From contig OX345649.1 in NCBI GenBank assembly GCA_947044365.1, positions 2,226,430 to 2,290,429 of the forward strand: a DNA stretch of 64,000 nucleotides, written 5' to 3'. The notes beneath the pieces were generated by a model, which saw only the letters and a program-made list of their open reading frames with translations, did not search any database and was not told where the DNA came from. Numbering within the stretch: the stretch's first letter is position 1; each line of letters starts with the position of its first letter. The DNA comes from Petrosia ficiformis (Eukaryota; Porifera; Demospongiae; Haplosclerida; Petrosiidae). A program made the translations under genes and the position numbers. This document shows, piece after piece, positions 1 to 11,340 of this stretch.

Positions 1-230
1 GAAACATGCATACAAACTAGGTCAGGATGGTACCATAATTATAACTCTACACTAGTATAGCTATGTTATTTCTATTTTAATATTTACTGTGGCTACTACT
101 GTAGGGTTACATGAAAGTGGTTAGTTTACATTTATTGCTACGGTACCATCTTGACCTTGTTTGTATGCTTTCTTTGTTTTGATATCCATACATAATCTTT
201 AATTTTTCATAAATGTTTTTATTAAACAGT
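1..230. repeat. Copy of a long-TIR repeat family (family F1), cut by the window edge
   Basis: Positions 8-34 and 142-168 are inverted copies of each other (about 25 of 27 bases match). The sequence after 168 resembles, in reverse, the left arm of the fuller element at 47641-48420. No ORF belongs to it. Confidence 0.55.
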
Positions 231-439
231 GACATTTAATTTACTCACCAAATTCCTTTCTTAGTGCCTTTATACGAAATAAAACTTTCAAATAAAGAGT
301 CTGTATAATGCAATACATTTCATTACAGTTCAGTATCCTTATAATGTAAGTTTATTATTTTAGGCCCTTGTAAAAGTCTTAGAGAAAATAGCAGATACAA
401 TCTCAAGACTTTTCAGAATTATAATGAAAATAAGAAAAT

Positions 440-960
440 GAACCAATTTTGTTTTTCAGATAGAATGTGTCACACTGCACCAGCCAAGACGGCTATAGCA
501 CAGGTAAGGGATTAGAAACAGACCTCCATACAAAACCAACAGATAAGCAGACGTATCTATGATGCCAAGAACTATAAGACCTTTTCCCTTACAGCAAGAT
601 CCATAAGTCTTGGAAGAATATGACCAAAAAATTGAATAACGGGAACAACAAAGGAACTTACTAAATATTTCATTTATGATCTGAATGAAGTGGAAAAGAA
701 GTATAACATGCTACAGAGAAAAGCAGTGCAAAAGGAAAAAAAGAAAGAATCCCTTTGCTGTACCTTACAATCTTTGCAATCTACCGCAAGGCAGTATCAC
801 AAATGTGTCCATCCCATACTGTTGTCATTTGAGAGGAAGAAAGAAAGTGTTTCCAGACATTCTAGAGGTATCTCCCAAGCAATGAAAGACTCTGGTAACT
901 TACAATTGTAGAAGATTCTGGTGCAAGACGTTTTTCATCTTGATAACAAATTCACTAGCA
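440..960 (+). pseudogene. Decayed Penelope-like reverse transcriptase fragment
   Basis: Frame 509-559 translates to GLETDLHTKPTDKQTYL and then stops. Penelope-like elements carry a similar conserved TDLY-KPTD-HQYL motif just after the RT core, so I read this as a remnant of that family. Downstream there are lysine-rich ORF pieces (685-911) in two frames and further stops, with no complete domain. The plus-strand ORF that starts near 685 is not a gene in its own right. Only the short motif supports the family call, so this stays low confidence. Confidence 0.35.
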
Positions 961-1609
961 GGACAACAGGACTAGAGTACAAAAGGAAAAGTAAAGCCTG
1001 TATGCACAACTTTTATTTTTGTACATGGTACACAGTATTAAATAAGTAGCAGAGATCAGATGGAGTAAAGATATTGTTTGAGCTCTCTCCAAAATAAAAA
1101 CAAACAGACCCTCAAACAGACAGAATCAATATGCACTGGTGTAAGTATTACTACCCATTTTCAATACTGTACATCAAGTTCCAGATATTTAACTATTCAC
1201 AATAACAGTAGAAGGTCAGGTGAATTGGTGTTGCTGTAGTATAACAATTATGATCATTTACTAGTTTTTCTCACATTATCTGAAACATTAAAACTTTATC
1301 AGCCAATTTTCGTTTTAGTTAGTTATAGCTTTTACAGTATATATACCTGTAATTTAGTAATAAATAGTTAACTAGTTATTAAAGGGTTTTTAGTTTCGTG
1401 TAGTTAACTACAATAGCACTAATCGATACGAGAGAAAATGGGTCTTGTAATTTTGAGCAATGCCATGTCTTTGGACACTTTTTATTTGCTAATCTTGTTA
1501 ACCAAACCTTTGGTTTCCTTATGACACACATAGCAACAAGTGTTCAAAGACAAAGCAAGGCTTTAAATTAATATTACTTTATGCTATAACGTTGTACGAA
1601 CCCTAATTT
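961..1609. other. Intergenic, no feature recognised
   Basis: AT-rich sequence with stops in all frames; no repeat structure or exon-like stretch was seen. Confidence 0.5.
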
Positions 1610-1613
1610 TTAA

Positions 1614-2199
1614 GGTGGCAGGTAAGTATTAAGTATTTTTGCAATACTTAATACTTCTGAAAGTTCACCAGTGTGTGTAATTAAGAAACACTCTTTCTCT
1701 TCCACCAATGAATTTCTTCAACATTGTACACTTCAATCATGCTAATGAAACCTATATTAAAGGGGTTACGGACAGAGCTTTTTCTAGAACTGTTTAGCTG
1801 ATAAATTACAAGCAAATAAGAGGAACTCATAGTTTCAAAACAGTGACAAAACAGACATCACTATCACATGATGTACTGTATCATCTAAATTCACCTCTAA
1901 CATGGGGTACAGTGAATTTATTCTATAGGTAGGTACATCCAGTCTAAGAGGGCCTCCTGTAAAATGGGAGTATCTCCAGAATAAATTTGAAGTAGTATCT
2001 CATTGTAGTCTTTAGAAAGAGTGTTTCTTAGATCCATAATATCCAGCCAATGTGCCTGCTTTTGAACTGTCCATCTGTTTACAGAACATTTGAAGATGTG
2101 TCTTTCAATCAAAATGTAAAAATTGTTATTTTTTATTATTAAGAAGATAAATCAAAAAAGTTATTGCGATTAAAAATAATTTATGCAATACTTGCCACC
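1614..2199. mobile_element. TTAA-flanked short DNA transposon or MITE
   Basis: The ends are GGTGGCAGGTAAG on the left and the complement of GGTGGCAAGTATT on the right, each bordered by TTAA (1610-1613 and 2200-2203). TTAA target duplication is typical of piggyBac and Kolobok-type elements. A 64-residue minus-strand ORF (1918-2112) lies inside and matches nothing I recognise. It may be a transposase relic or chance. Confidence 0.6.
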
Positions 2200-2203
2200 T
2201 TAA

Positions 2204-2900
2204 TTGCAATGAAAATTTTCTGCAATTGCATGTGAAATACCCTTGATTGTATTACAATATGACATTGATCAAGAAAGGAAGCTACTCGAAACTATGATAA
2301 AGTTTTTAAAATACTCAGGGTTTTAAACACATAGCAGTACGATGTTTGTGCTATGCCTTACCACAAGAAGGATAAAGACCACAATGTACTGAACTGATAT
2401 GACAACAGAGAAAGACAGAGTAAACGACAATTGCTTGTGCATAAACTTTATAGAATCCTAAAAAAAGAAACATTAAATACAACAATAAATTTACTTTGTA
2501 ATACTGTATAGTGTTAAATGATACTCATTGTCTTACCTTATCAACAAACTTTGCAAAAGGTAAAACATTTACCACTGTTGGTCTGCACCTATAACAATAT
2601 ATAATTATGTATCTAATTGCATTGTCTAATCTTAGCAGCATATGAACTGTCAAAAGGGGGAAAAAACTGTGACCTTATCATACCATGATAAGGTCTTGAA
2701 ATGTTACATGAAATTAACTAAAGAACAGCCTATATGTATGGAGACAATTCAACACATTCAAGATTCACATTTTAAGTATGAGGATTCAGAGACAAAGGCT
2801 ACTTTTTGTTTTATAAATAGGTTCTTTCTTTCTCACTCAACGTTCAGCCGAGTCATGAGGTGTTTAAATACAAAAGTATTAATAAAAAATCATAATAATT
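2204..2900. other. Intergenic; one small unassigned ORF at its end
   Basis: Nothing recognisable. A 91-residue plus-strand ORF at 2642-2917 runs into the inverted arm that begins at 2901. It has no family signature, so I do not call it a gene. Confidence 0.4.
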
Positions 2901-3598
2901 ATCAGAGAGTACGGTAGTACTCTTTATGTAGGGATGGCCCGGAAAAAGAATGGCCGCCCATGGATTTCAATTACAAGTGGTAAGCTCAAATCTCTGCTAA
3001 CAGATAAGTTAAAATATAAAGCTTATAATATTGAGTAATTTTATGACTAAAAATACCTTTTAGATGTCCAGAGATCTTCGTTAATGTAGAGATCCGGCGA
3101 GTAGCAAAACTGGCAAAATCTTCATATTCACTATTATTCACTATGATTATTCTTCTTTTTCATAAAAATAGATTTCTACGTTTCTGGAGCTATTAAAGTA
3201 GTTGTAGCACAAATACAAGTTAAATTCAGGGGAACAAACTTCGTACTGTTCTGTTTCTTGACCAAGACAACAAATATACTGAACTGTCCATATACAAATC
3301 ATTAGTATAAGTGAATGTGCTTCTGTACTGCATATCATCACTTCCACAAATAGCAAAATTTGTAAACCTAGATGATACTGAAACTGTCCATGTACAAATC
3401 ATTAGTATAACTGAATGTGTTAGTTGATCACTCTCAGATAAGAAATTTCATCACAATTGTGCCATTAATTCATTGTATACGAAAACATTATAAAAATGAA
3501 AGAGTACGTAGGGGTATATATTATTATACTGAGTCATTTAAAAATAGAATCGAAACAAGAACAATATAGAAACATGTTCAAAAGATGTAGGAAATGTA
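2901..3598 (+). repeat. Left inverted arm of the 2.9-10.4 kb composite
   Basis: Matches 9466-10432 in reverse complement along its length. The outermost bases form a small palindrome (GAGTAC-GGTA-GTACTC). A related end sequence recurs at 59655-59700, so the family is dispersed. Confidence 0.65.
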
Positions 3599-3829
3599 AT
3601 AACAAATAATTACCCTCGCCGCGTAGTGTAGGCGGAAGGGTACGGTAATTGTGTGTCTGTTAGCACTTTTTCTGGAAAAATAAAAACATTGACAATTCAA
3701 ACAGGGTACTGGTAGTCTTCAAATGATACAAGGAAAAAAATAACGTAGGAATTCTTCTAAAACCTTTTGGTTCTAAAGTTATGACAATTTTTATAACTCA
3801 CAGTTACCGTTTTACAACTTTAAGATGAA

Positions 3830-4768
3830 ATGAGGGCAATAAAGAGTGTAAATATGGATACACAAAACTCAAGTAATCCTGGTTTCATGGCTGTCGCTAG
3901 CCAAGAAACACTTGAAACCAAAAACAATCGAGATACTGGTTGCTACTACCGTGACACCACCATTGATGCAAGCTACCTAGCTCCACCTACAGGTATGTGC
4001 ACGTACCTGCATGCTTGCATACTAAACACATGGTAGTTTTCACATGGAGACTTTAGAGGTAGACTTGAGAACTTCTTCATTGTTTTTTGAAGGAAAACAG
4101 AGAATTAGATGTAAGATATATATACAAATTATACATTTCTTTCATTGATATTCTTATTTTGTCCTTTAGTTATAACAGTTTTTTAATTAATGCCCATAAA
4201 TGTTTTTATTTCTATTCCATGTAACAAAAGTATTGTTTGTTTCATACACAAACTTTATTATATTAATGTAGTGCTTTGTATTACTTTGCCACGTAGGCGA
4301 GGAAAATGCCATCTCTCAACATTGTTCAGTGATTCAACCATAGAAGAAATTTCTGACATTGACATTGGATATGTTGCAGAAGATAGTTCTGATATAGATA
4401 CATTTAGTCACCATCAATTACACAATGTACGGATTTTAGGAGTGAAGTACCTTGATGAACTCAAGAAATGTCTTAACTGTAACAGTAAGGTAGTGGTCGG
4501 AATTGACAGTACATACCCTGAAATTGGTGAGTGTACAATATGTCGAATGATGCAAAATACCGAGTCCTGTGAAACACTTCTCACTACTCATATTCTTGTC
4601 AAATCTTCTGAAATGCCATCGCCAATGTCATTAACAGCAACTGGTGACATGGTACATAAACTGTGCTGTAATGAAGACACCAAGATTGCCAAGATGGCAT
4701 TACTAACATGTCCACCTTTTAGCCTTACATATAAGGATGACATGATACGTTCCATCTCAAGGTCATGA
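3830..4768 (+). CDS. Hypothetical zinc-ribbon-like protein, two exons (TE-associated)
   Basis: I do not recognise this protein. A splice model that keeps frame joins exon 3830-3992 (donor CAG|GTATGT) to 4272-4768 (acceptor ATGTAG), giving about 219 residues. The C-terminal half has two cysteine pairs, CLNC and CTIC, about 20 residues apart, followed by further cysteines. That looks like a zinc ribbon. The rest is acidic and serine-rich, with no signal peptide or membrane segment. It lies just inside the left arm of the long-inverted-arm composite, so it may be an accessory protein of that element rather than a host gene. Alternative acceptors (such as 4296) break the phase. The gene structure is inferred; the ORF from about 4272 to the stop is directly visible. 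Confidence 0.4.
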
Positions 4769-4895
4769 ACTACTGACTCAGGGCTGTCTTTCCTGTTCAT
4801 TTGATTCACTTTCAATTAACTATTAATTTTGGTTAAAATTACAATCATTTCATTTATTCACTTACACTTAAGTAACTATTAATTATGGTTAAAAT

Positions 4896-5331
4896 CATTT
4901 TTGTTATTTTTTGCTGAAACAAACATGTGCTTGATTGGATGTTGTGAACATGTTCAATGAATGCACTGAAGTGCAGAACCCTCAGTGTAAAAATTTACAT
5001 TAATAAACATTTAAAGTTCTTCATTCTTCTCAACTCAGCTTAGACTCATATCACATACACGCACAACATAGCGATCTGTCACACAATTTTTTGTTCCCCG
5101 CAATATTTTGTCCTTGAATTTCAAGCAATTTTTTATCCTAGGACAAAATATTGTGTGACAGATTGGTTTGTTGTGTGTGTATGTGATATGAGTCTAAGCT
5201 GAGTTGAGAAGAATAAAGAACTTTAAATGTGAATTTTTACACCAAGGGCTCTGCACTTTAGTGCATTCATTGAACATGTTCACAACATGCAATCAAGCAC
5301 ATGTTTGTTTCAGCAAAAAATAACAAAAATG
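4896..5331. repeat. Near-perfect long hairpin (palindromic MITE)
   Basis: The arms 4896-5095 and about 5138-5331 are inverted copies with few mismatches around a short spacer near 5100-5135. It has no coding capacity. The phrase ATGAATGCACT..AGTGCAGAACCCTC recurs nearby at 5551-5577, suggesting more copies of the family. Confidence 0.7.
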
Positions 5332-5750
5332 AAACTATACACTATATATTTACATATAAAGTCATCACATTTTGAGGACATCATGAATGTGAACAGACTA
5401 TAGTTATTATCAACAAAGTATGACACGGAAACAGTGAACGACTATGTTTTGATCTTGTTTTATCAGTGTTAACTATATGTAGCTACTTTGACTTTATACT
5501 GTTGTTACCAATCTTTGATATTGCTTCAGAAATAATGATTTCTTTTCCAAATGAATGCACTAACAGTGCAGAACCCTCGCCACAAGTATGATTTGGGAAC
5601 AACTTGAGAATAATTCAGTCACTGACAAGGAAATAACTGATGACAATATTTGACTATAATAATAATTATTACAATTATTATACTGAGATTATATTATATT
5701 TGTGCATGTGTGCATTACAAGTTACACTCCAAGTCCTACTAGTATATGAC
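5332..5750. other. Intergenic, partial repeat only
   Basis: Apart from the short hairpin-family fragment at 5551-5577, nothing is recognisable here. Confidence 0.4.
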
Positions 5751-5752
5751 TA

Positions 5753-6301
5753 GTCTCGCGAGCCATACTCCTCTCCTCTTTGAGATCGGACCGCGGGGTA
5801 AACTTTTCTGTCCCAGCTAAGGCATTTAGCCGTAGGTATTGGTATGAAAATTAGACCCCATTAGAAGATGGCAAGGACTGTTTTTTTAAAACTGTTATTG
5901 GTACTTTTTTTTGTCTTTTTAAACTACATATAACGTTCCTGGAAGATTTCAAAAACGATCATAAATTTTGGGGAATAAAGAGACTTCCCAAATCTGTTGT
6001 GTAGGCAAGAGAATGCATCAATTCCTGTGAAAAATCAGCTACTGCTTCTTTCTGCCTCATCTTCAAAGTAAACACAAATTCTTAGCAAAATCATGTTTCA
6101 TTTGTTCATTAGCTATCTTAGTTTTTAACACAATGTAGAATAAATAATAATAACGATATTCACAGTTTACATGTGGTCTAATTTTCATACCAACACCTGC
6201 CTCCAAATTCCTTAGCTGGGACAGAAAAGTTAACTCAATTGACCAGACTCCCTCCCTGCCGTCTGATCTCAAAAAGGGGAGAAGTCTGGCTCGCGAGACA
6301 A
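5753..6301. mobile_element. MITE with GTCTCGCGAGCC inverted ends, copy 1
   Basis: Left end GTCTCGCGAGCC at 5753-5764; the same 12 bases occur inverted at 6288-6299. GACTA flanks both sides (5748-5752 and 6302-6306). A second copy lies at 47743-48283. The small ORF at 6063-6272 is part of the repeat and also appears in the second copy, so it is not a gene. Confidence 0.65.
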
Positions 6302-6306
6302 GACTA

Positions 6307-7230
6307 CAAGCGCGGTGTTTAAACCTAGACTAGCTTCAATCACTTGAATGAAATAAATGGGTGGACCTATAAATTGCCAGTCATGGCAGAAACCTGCGAA
6401 GTTAATTGTTGCAGCCACTACTTCAATTATTTACTTCATTTCAAGTTGTGATTTGACAGCGATAGGCTTCAAGCAAGACGAGTTGTGTTTCAGTGAACTC
6501 TTTTGCTACCAGACGTCATCTGAAAGTTGGACTGTGAGTTACAAAAATTGTTATAACCTTAAAACTGAAAGGTTTTAGCAAAAGCCTGTTGTTACTTAGT
6601 ATCCATGTATGATTTGATGTCTGCTGGTAGTGTTTTCAAAGTGCCAATATTCGTAGGTTTGGTGGAATTTTGCCAACAGACAAACAGACAGACAAAACGA
6701 TTATAGTAACCCTCTGCTGGGTGGGTGGATTAACACATTCTGTAATCTTAACTAATGTCATGTAATGTTCTGTGATAAAAAGATCTTCTCCTATCCTGTC
6801 AATTGAAACTCTCTTAAGGATCTCAGAGAAAACTGCAGTCACATTATTCTGCAAAGAGATAACGCTAGTCTACTGGGATACATTTGTAATGAAATTCAAC
6901 TTAAACTCTTCTTCCAATCCAGCCGAATGTTGTTTTGGAAGTACTTCCTAATAATAAGCGGTAGATTGGATTATCGAAATTGTAATAATTCAGAGAAAGA
7001 GTGTTTCGTTTCTAGCTGTTCATTAATTCTCTTTTCTGCATAGCATAGTGCACAAGGAAAACAATATCCCTTTAGTTTTAGAAATGAGACTGGAATACAC
7101 AGCTATTGCATCCAGTTACTTGAAGCATGTGTGTACAGATAGAGATTATAATTATAATTATAATTGATAGAGTTTATAATTAACAAGAATAATAAAAAAC
7201 ATTTAAAAAAATGAAAGAGTACGTATGGAT
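6307..7230. other. Non-coding stretch with a dispersed repeat
   Basis: The segment about 6700-6860 resembles 9095-9240 in inverted orientation. Short ORFs at 6357-6578 and 6636-6854 lie here without any family match. The rest shows nothing. Confidence 0.4.
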
Positions 7231-7396
7231 GGCGAAAGATGGCCTCGCACAGTTGCTTCAAATTCTTGGTCCAGGCTTAAAACGTCTTTTCCACTTAAAA
7301 AGGCTGTTCTTTACAACAAACGTCCTATTTAAGTGGAAAAGACGGCTTACACCTGAACTAAGAATTTGAAGCAACTGTTCAAGACCATCTTTCGCC
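7231..7396. repeat. Short hairpin element
   Basis: Arms 7231-7301 and 7328-7396 are inverted copies (GGCGAAAGATGG at one end, its complement at the other) around a spacer of about 26 bases. Confidence 0.6.
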
Positions 7397-7619
7397 TATA
7401 GGGCATGGTGGTCTGGGAACGACACTAATCCATTTTGGACTGACAAGATAAAATGGCTTCAAACTTGCTACTACTTCTTTCTTGTTGGCCCATCCAGTTT
7501 GCTACAACTTGTGTGCACACACTGGATCATTTTTCTGATGATCTTTAATATGTTTTAGTCGTTGCTTTGTGGCTGATAAACTCTGTGCTACAATGTTTAT
7601 GAATGCTCTCGTCTACTAC

Positions 7620-9090
7620 TGGAGTAACTGTTCATTTTCAGTGGCTTTTGAGAATGTATCAGCAATGACTTAGTCTTTGCCAGGTATGTGTGATTTATTA
7701 AAATTGAAATGCATCATCCATAGCCAAAATCGTTGAACTCGCATAGGTAATTCGTCTGGATTATTTGATTTGAACAAGGGCACCAGTGGCTTCTGGTCAG
7801 TATAAATGTGAAACCTAAGACCAATAAGATAGTAAGAGAGATGCTTGCAAGCCCAGGCGAATGCCAAGGCCTCCTTTTCTATCTGAAAGTTTTTCCTTTC
7901 TGTAGGTGACAGATCATGATGTATATGCCACAGGTTTCATGTCTCCATTGGTCTGTTTTTGTGATGGGACAACTCCTATTCTATGACTTGAGGCATCTGC
8001 CGAGGCTATCGTTTCTGCATTTGGGTAATACGAAACTCAGTTAATAGTAGCCCCTTGACTTCACTATATGCATTTTATTGTGGTTGCCCCACATCCACTG
8101 TCTATCCTTATGAAGGAGCTCCCTAAGAAGTTTCGTCTGATTGGCCATTTTGGGCAAGGGCTTGCTCATCTAAATAGACATTCCTACGAATTTACACACA
8201 TCTCCAACATTTCTGGGTTCTTGTACTTTCCTGATAACAGACAGTTTATCTGGATCTGGATGAATTCCTGAGGCATTGACAACTTTGCCTAAGAAGGTAA
8301 CATTATCTTTTGAAAATGGATACTTATCTCTATTTAAAGTCAGTCCAGATTGTTCAATTGTCTTCAGAGTGCTATTGTTTCCTTAGCTTACCATTTGGTA
8401 TAACTTGAGCACCTGAGCACTTTCAACATCACAGATCTGCTATGATACTGAGGGAGTGGTCTGTATGTGTGATGACATCTTGGTCTTTGGGGAAAACGAA
8501 GAGAAACATGATAGATACTTGAAAGAAGTCCAAAAGGAGATGTAATAGTGGTAAGTAGTAAAGACTCACAGGAGAGAGGAATCTGTCAAAATCCTAAGTT
8601 AGCGTCAAGCTTTGAGAATACTCTAGCTGCAGTTAACTGGGCTAGTATTTGATTAACTGCATGTATGGGATATTTCCATCTCTGAGCACTAAAGTTGAGT
8701 TGTTTTAAATCAACACAGAATCTCACTTTGCCATTGGGCTTGGGAACTGGCACCATCCCTGCACACCAATCAGTAGAATTACTAATCACTTATCGCTTTA
8801 GCTCCTCTTTAACTGTTTTCATCAATGGAACTGTCACTCTATGAGGTGTTGTAAAGGCATACAGTTTGGGTCCATCTTGCAGATTGATAGTGTAGTCCCC
8901 TGTGTATCAACTGCTTTATTGGACTCTGGTCTGTCTGTTTGACAACATCCTCTCTTACAAATAGTCCAAGATGTTTAATACCTGGTTGAATACTTGTTAC
9001 CACTTCATCTAGTGTTAGCTCTGAATCCAGCTGTAACTTCTCTGAGTGCGCTGAGTTACATATTCTCACAACCAGAAAATAACCACCTCT
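7620..9090 (-). pseudogene. Ty3/gypsy pol remnant (RT and RNase H)
   Basis: Read on the minus strand, 8586-8789 carries the N-terminal RT core (VPKPNGKVRFCVDLKQLN, then FSKLDAN). Around 8280-8365 lies the RT thumb region (SGLTLNRDKY). At 7670-7867 is RNase H (YTDQKPLVPLF and HIPGKD). The order RT then RNase H fits gypsy pol. Stops and frameshifts are scattered, for example a stop just after FSKLDANLGF. The segment holding the RT active site is reversed (see 8366-8546). The sequence at 8820-9060 continues upstream of the RT. The copy is dead. Confidence 0.75.
8366..8546 (+). pseudogene. Inverted RT active-site segment inside the gypsy remnant
   Basis: On the plus strand this reads LPFGIT and then, after a stop and frame change, CMCDDILVFG followed by EKHDRYLKEV, the palm motif of gypsy RT. 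Both flanks (8547-8789 and 7620-8365) read on the minus strand. Flipping this piece would put the RT motifs in normal order. An inversion of roughly 180 bp is therefore the simplest reading. Confidence 0.7.
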
Positions 9091-9225
9091 GCCACCATGT
9101 AGAGTTCTCTGAGATCCTTCAGAGAGGCTCAATTGACAGGATGGGAGAATACCATTTAATGATAGAACATTACTTGACATGTGTTATGATTACAGAACAT
9201 GTCTTAATCCACCCACTCATTAATA

Positions 9226-9450
9226 ATACATGTATACCACTTCCATATGTATCATAACCATACATAAGTATCGCTTCTTGTGTTTTGCCTTTACTCTAGG
9301 TATATATACTTATGTAGGGTTGTTACATGGAAGTGGTATTTCATTTTGTTGCCAAAGTCATTTTGTTCCTCTGCTTTTTTCGGTTTTGATATATATATCC
9401 CTACATACTCTTTTATTTTTTAAAATGTATTTTTATCATTCTTGTTTTAA
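9226..9450. repeat. Partial copy of long-TIR family F1
   Basis: ATACCACTTCCATATGT near 9234 is mirrored by ACATGGAAGTGGTAT near 9326, and the following GTTTTGATAT..CCCTACATACTC matches 160-200 and, inverted, 47640-47690. Confidence 0.45.
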
Positions 9451-9465
9451 TTCTGTTTTAAAATA

Positions 9466-10432
9466 ACTTCCTACATCCTCTTTCATTTTTCAACATGTTT
9501 CTATATTATTTTTGTTTCGATTTTATTTTTAAATGACTCGGTATAATAATTTGTTGGTAAATTGTTAATCAAAAACGTGATGACTATTCTGTTTCATTTA
9601 CGACATTGATAAATATAATATTATATATATTTAACATTATATTATATATCCTATCTAGAAGGTACACTGATGATATTAGTAGTATACTTACTGATTAATC
9701 AACTTAATAAAAAAATAATTACAATGAGTTAGTGGCATAATTGTGATGAAATGTCTTATCTGACTGTGATCAACTAACACATCGGTACAGAAACACATTC
9801 ACCTATACTGTTTGTACATGGACAGTTCAGTATCATCTGGGTTTACAAATTTTGCTTACATATCCTATTTGTGGAAGTGTTACTATAATCTTAGTGTTTA
9901 TTCTACGTATATTGGCTAAGTAAATATGTATAATACTTTATACAACTTATCTGTTTTGTAGAACATCATCTAATATTCATATCCATCATAAAATTAATGG
10001 GTCTATTTTATGGGTGTGGTTTATTACAAATGGGGTCCTATTGTAAGTAGGTTGCTGTAGTGGCTGAAAGTATTCATTGTCTAGGTCAAAAAAAAAGAAC
10101 AGTACAAAGTTTGTCCCCCTGAGTTTAACTATAAATAGATTTGTATTTGTGCTAAAACTACTTTAATAGCTCCAGAAACGTAGAAATCTATTTTAAGTGA
10201 ATATGAAGATTTCGCCAGTTTTGCTACTCGCTGTATCTCCACATTTACGACAATCTCAAAAGGTATTGTTAGTCATAAAAAAAAACTCAATATTAAAAGT
10301 TATATGTATATTTTAACTTATCTATATATATTAGCAGAGATTTCAGCTTAACACTTGCAATTGAAATGCATGGGCGGTCATTTTTTTTTCTGTGCCATCC
10401 TTACATAGAGAGTACTACCGTACTCTCTGATA
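9466..10432 (-). repeat. Right inverted arm of the composite
   Basis: Reverse-complement partner of 2901-3598, longer because of AT-rich insertions around 9580-9720 and 9890-10080. The diverged inserts suggest age. Confidence 0.6.
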
Positions 10433-11100
10433 ATAGTAACTTAAAGATAACAATATAAATTACATTAACAATATCAGTATAGCAACCTTTTACAAAAGTG
10501 CTAAATGACTATAACCCTCATGACAATCAATACATTACCAGCAGTGCATCCAGTTTTTGTTTATTTTATGACCAAATTACACCAAAATATTAGGACACAG
10601 TATTTCCTGTCATTGTACATAGATTAGGGAAGTTTTGCTTACCAACATGAACACTCCTGGGTATGTTCTATGAACTTAAAAGAAGAATCCATAATAAAAA
10701 ACATAGACAGGATAATGAACACTGGTAGAAACCTATTAAAACAAAACTCAGATAATTTTACATTATTTTTATAGAGGTAAAAACTTTTCATTATAACGTT
10801 ACTGCTGTTTCGTTTGCTTGTTTCCCTATATAAACATTCATTATTCCTACACAAAACTATAAAATGCTGTTTCCACAACTACATTATTGCCTGAAATCAA
10901 GCATATAGCATGTGTTTATAATGCTATCTTAGTCTTCATTCATGTCAACCTATACCCTATACACAGCTTCTCATTAGTATTTCACTTAGTGCTGAAATGA
11001 ATATTACTTTTTGGTATCCAAATACTTGATTTCCTTAACAAATGAATATTTGCTTTATTACTGCACATAAAATGCTCGAGTTGCTTCTTGTGAAATGTGC
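10433..11100. other. Intergenic, no confident feature
   Basis: A minus-strand 79-residue ORF (10639-10878) has one hydrophobic stretch but no family signature or clear splice context. I do not call it. Confidence 0.4.
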
Positions 11101-11104
11101 TGTG

Positions 11105-11340
11105 CAGACTGAGAGATTCAGGAAAACTAAAAAAAAGTTAGGAATCCAACTGGGGATCAAACTCAGGAACTTCTGATCAGGCACTCTTACGATCTGAGCC
11201 ACTAGACACCTTGACGGCAGAGTGCATTAATCACGAAGCCAGATTCAAACTCAGCTGTTTCTGACTCTCAGGTCATGGGTTTGATCCCCAGTTGGATTCC
11301 TGACCTTTTCAGTTTTCCTAACTCTTCCAACATTTTGCAG
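11105..11340. repeat. Two tRNA-derived SINE heads in inverted orientation
   Basis: GTTTGATCCCCAGTTGGATT with two more matching bases lies at 11279-11300, and its exact 22-base reverse complement at 11141-11162. GGGTTTGATCCCC resembles the tRNA B box. On the minus strand, TGGCTCAGATC near 11190 resembles an A box. A third copy is at 26196-26340. Confidence 0.6.

Larger units (their letters stand above)
2901..10432. mobile_element. Large composite bounded by long inverted arms
   Basis: The left arm (2901-3598) reappears inverted at 9466-10432. The outermost bases, ATCAGAGAGTACGGTAGTAC at 2901-2920, mirror the right end. Between the arms lie a two-exon zinc-ribbon-like ORF, two hairpin elements, a TAGTCTCGCGA MITE and a minus-strand Ty3/gypsy remnant. 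This could be one large DNA transposon with later insertions, or two copies of one repeat in opposite orientation around unrelated DNA. I saw no target duplication that decides between these. Confidence 0.5.
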
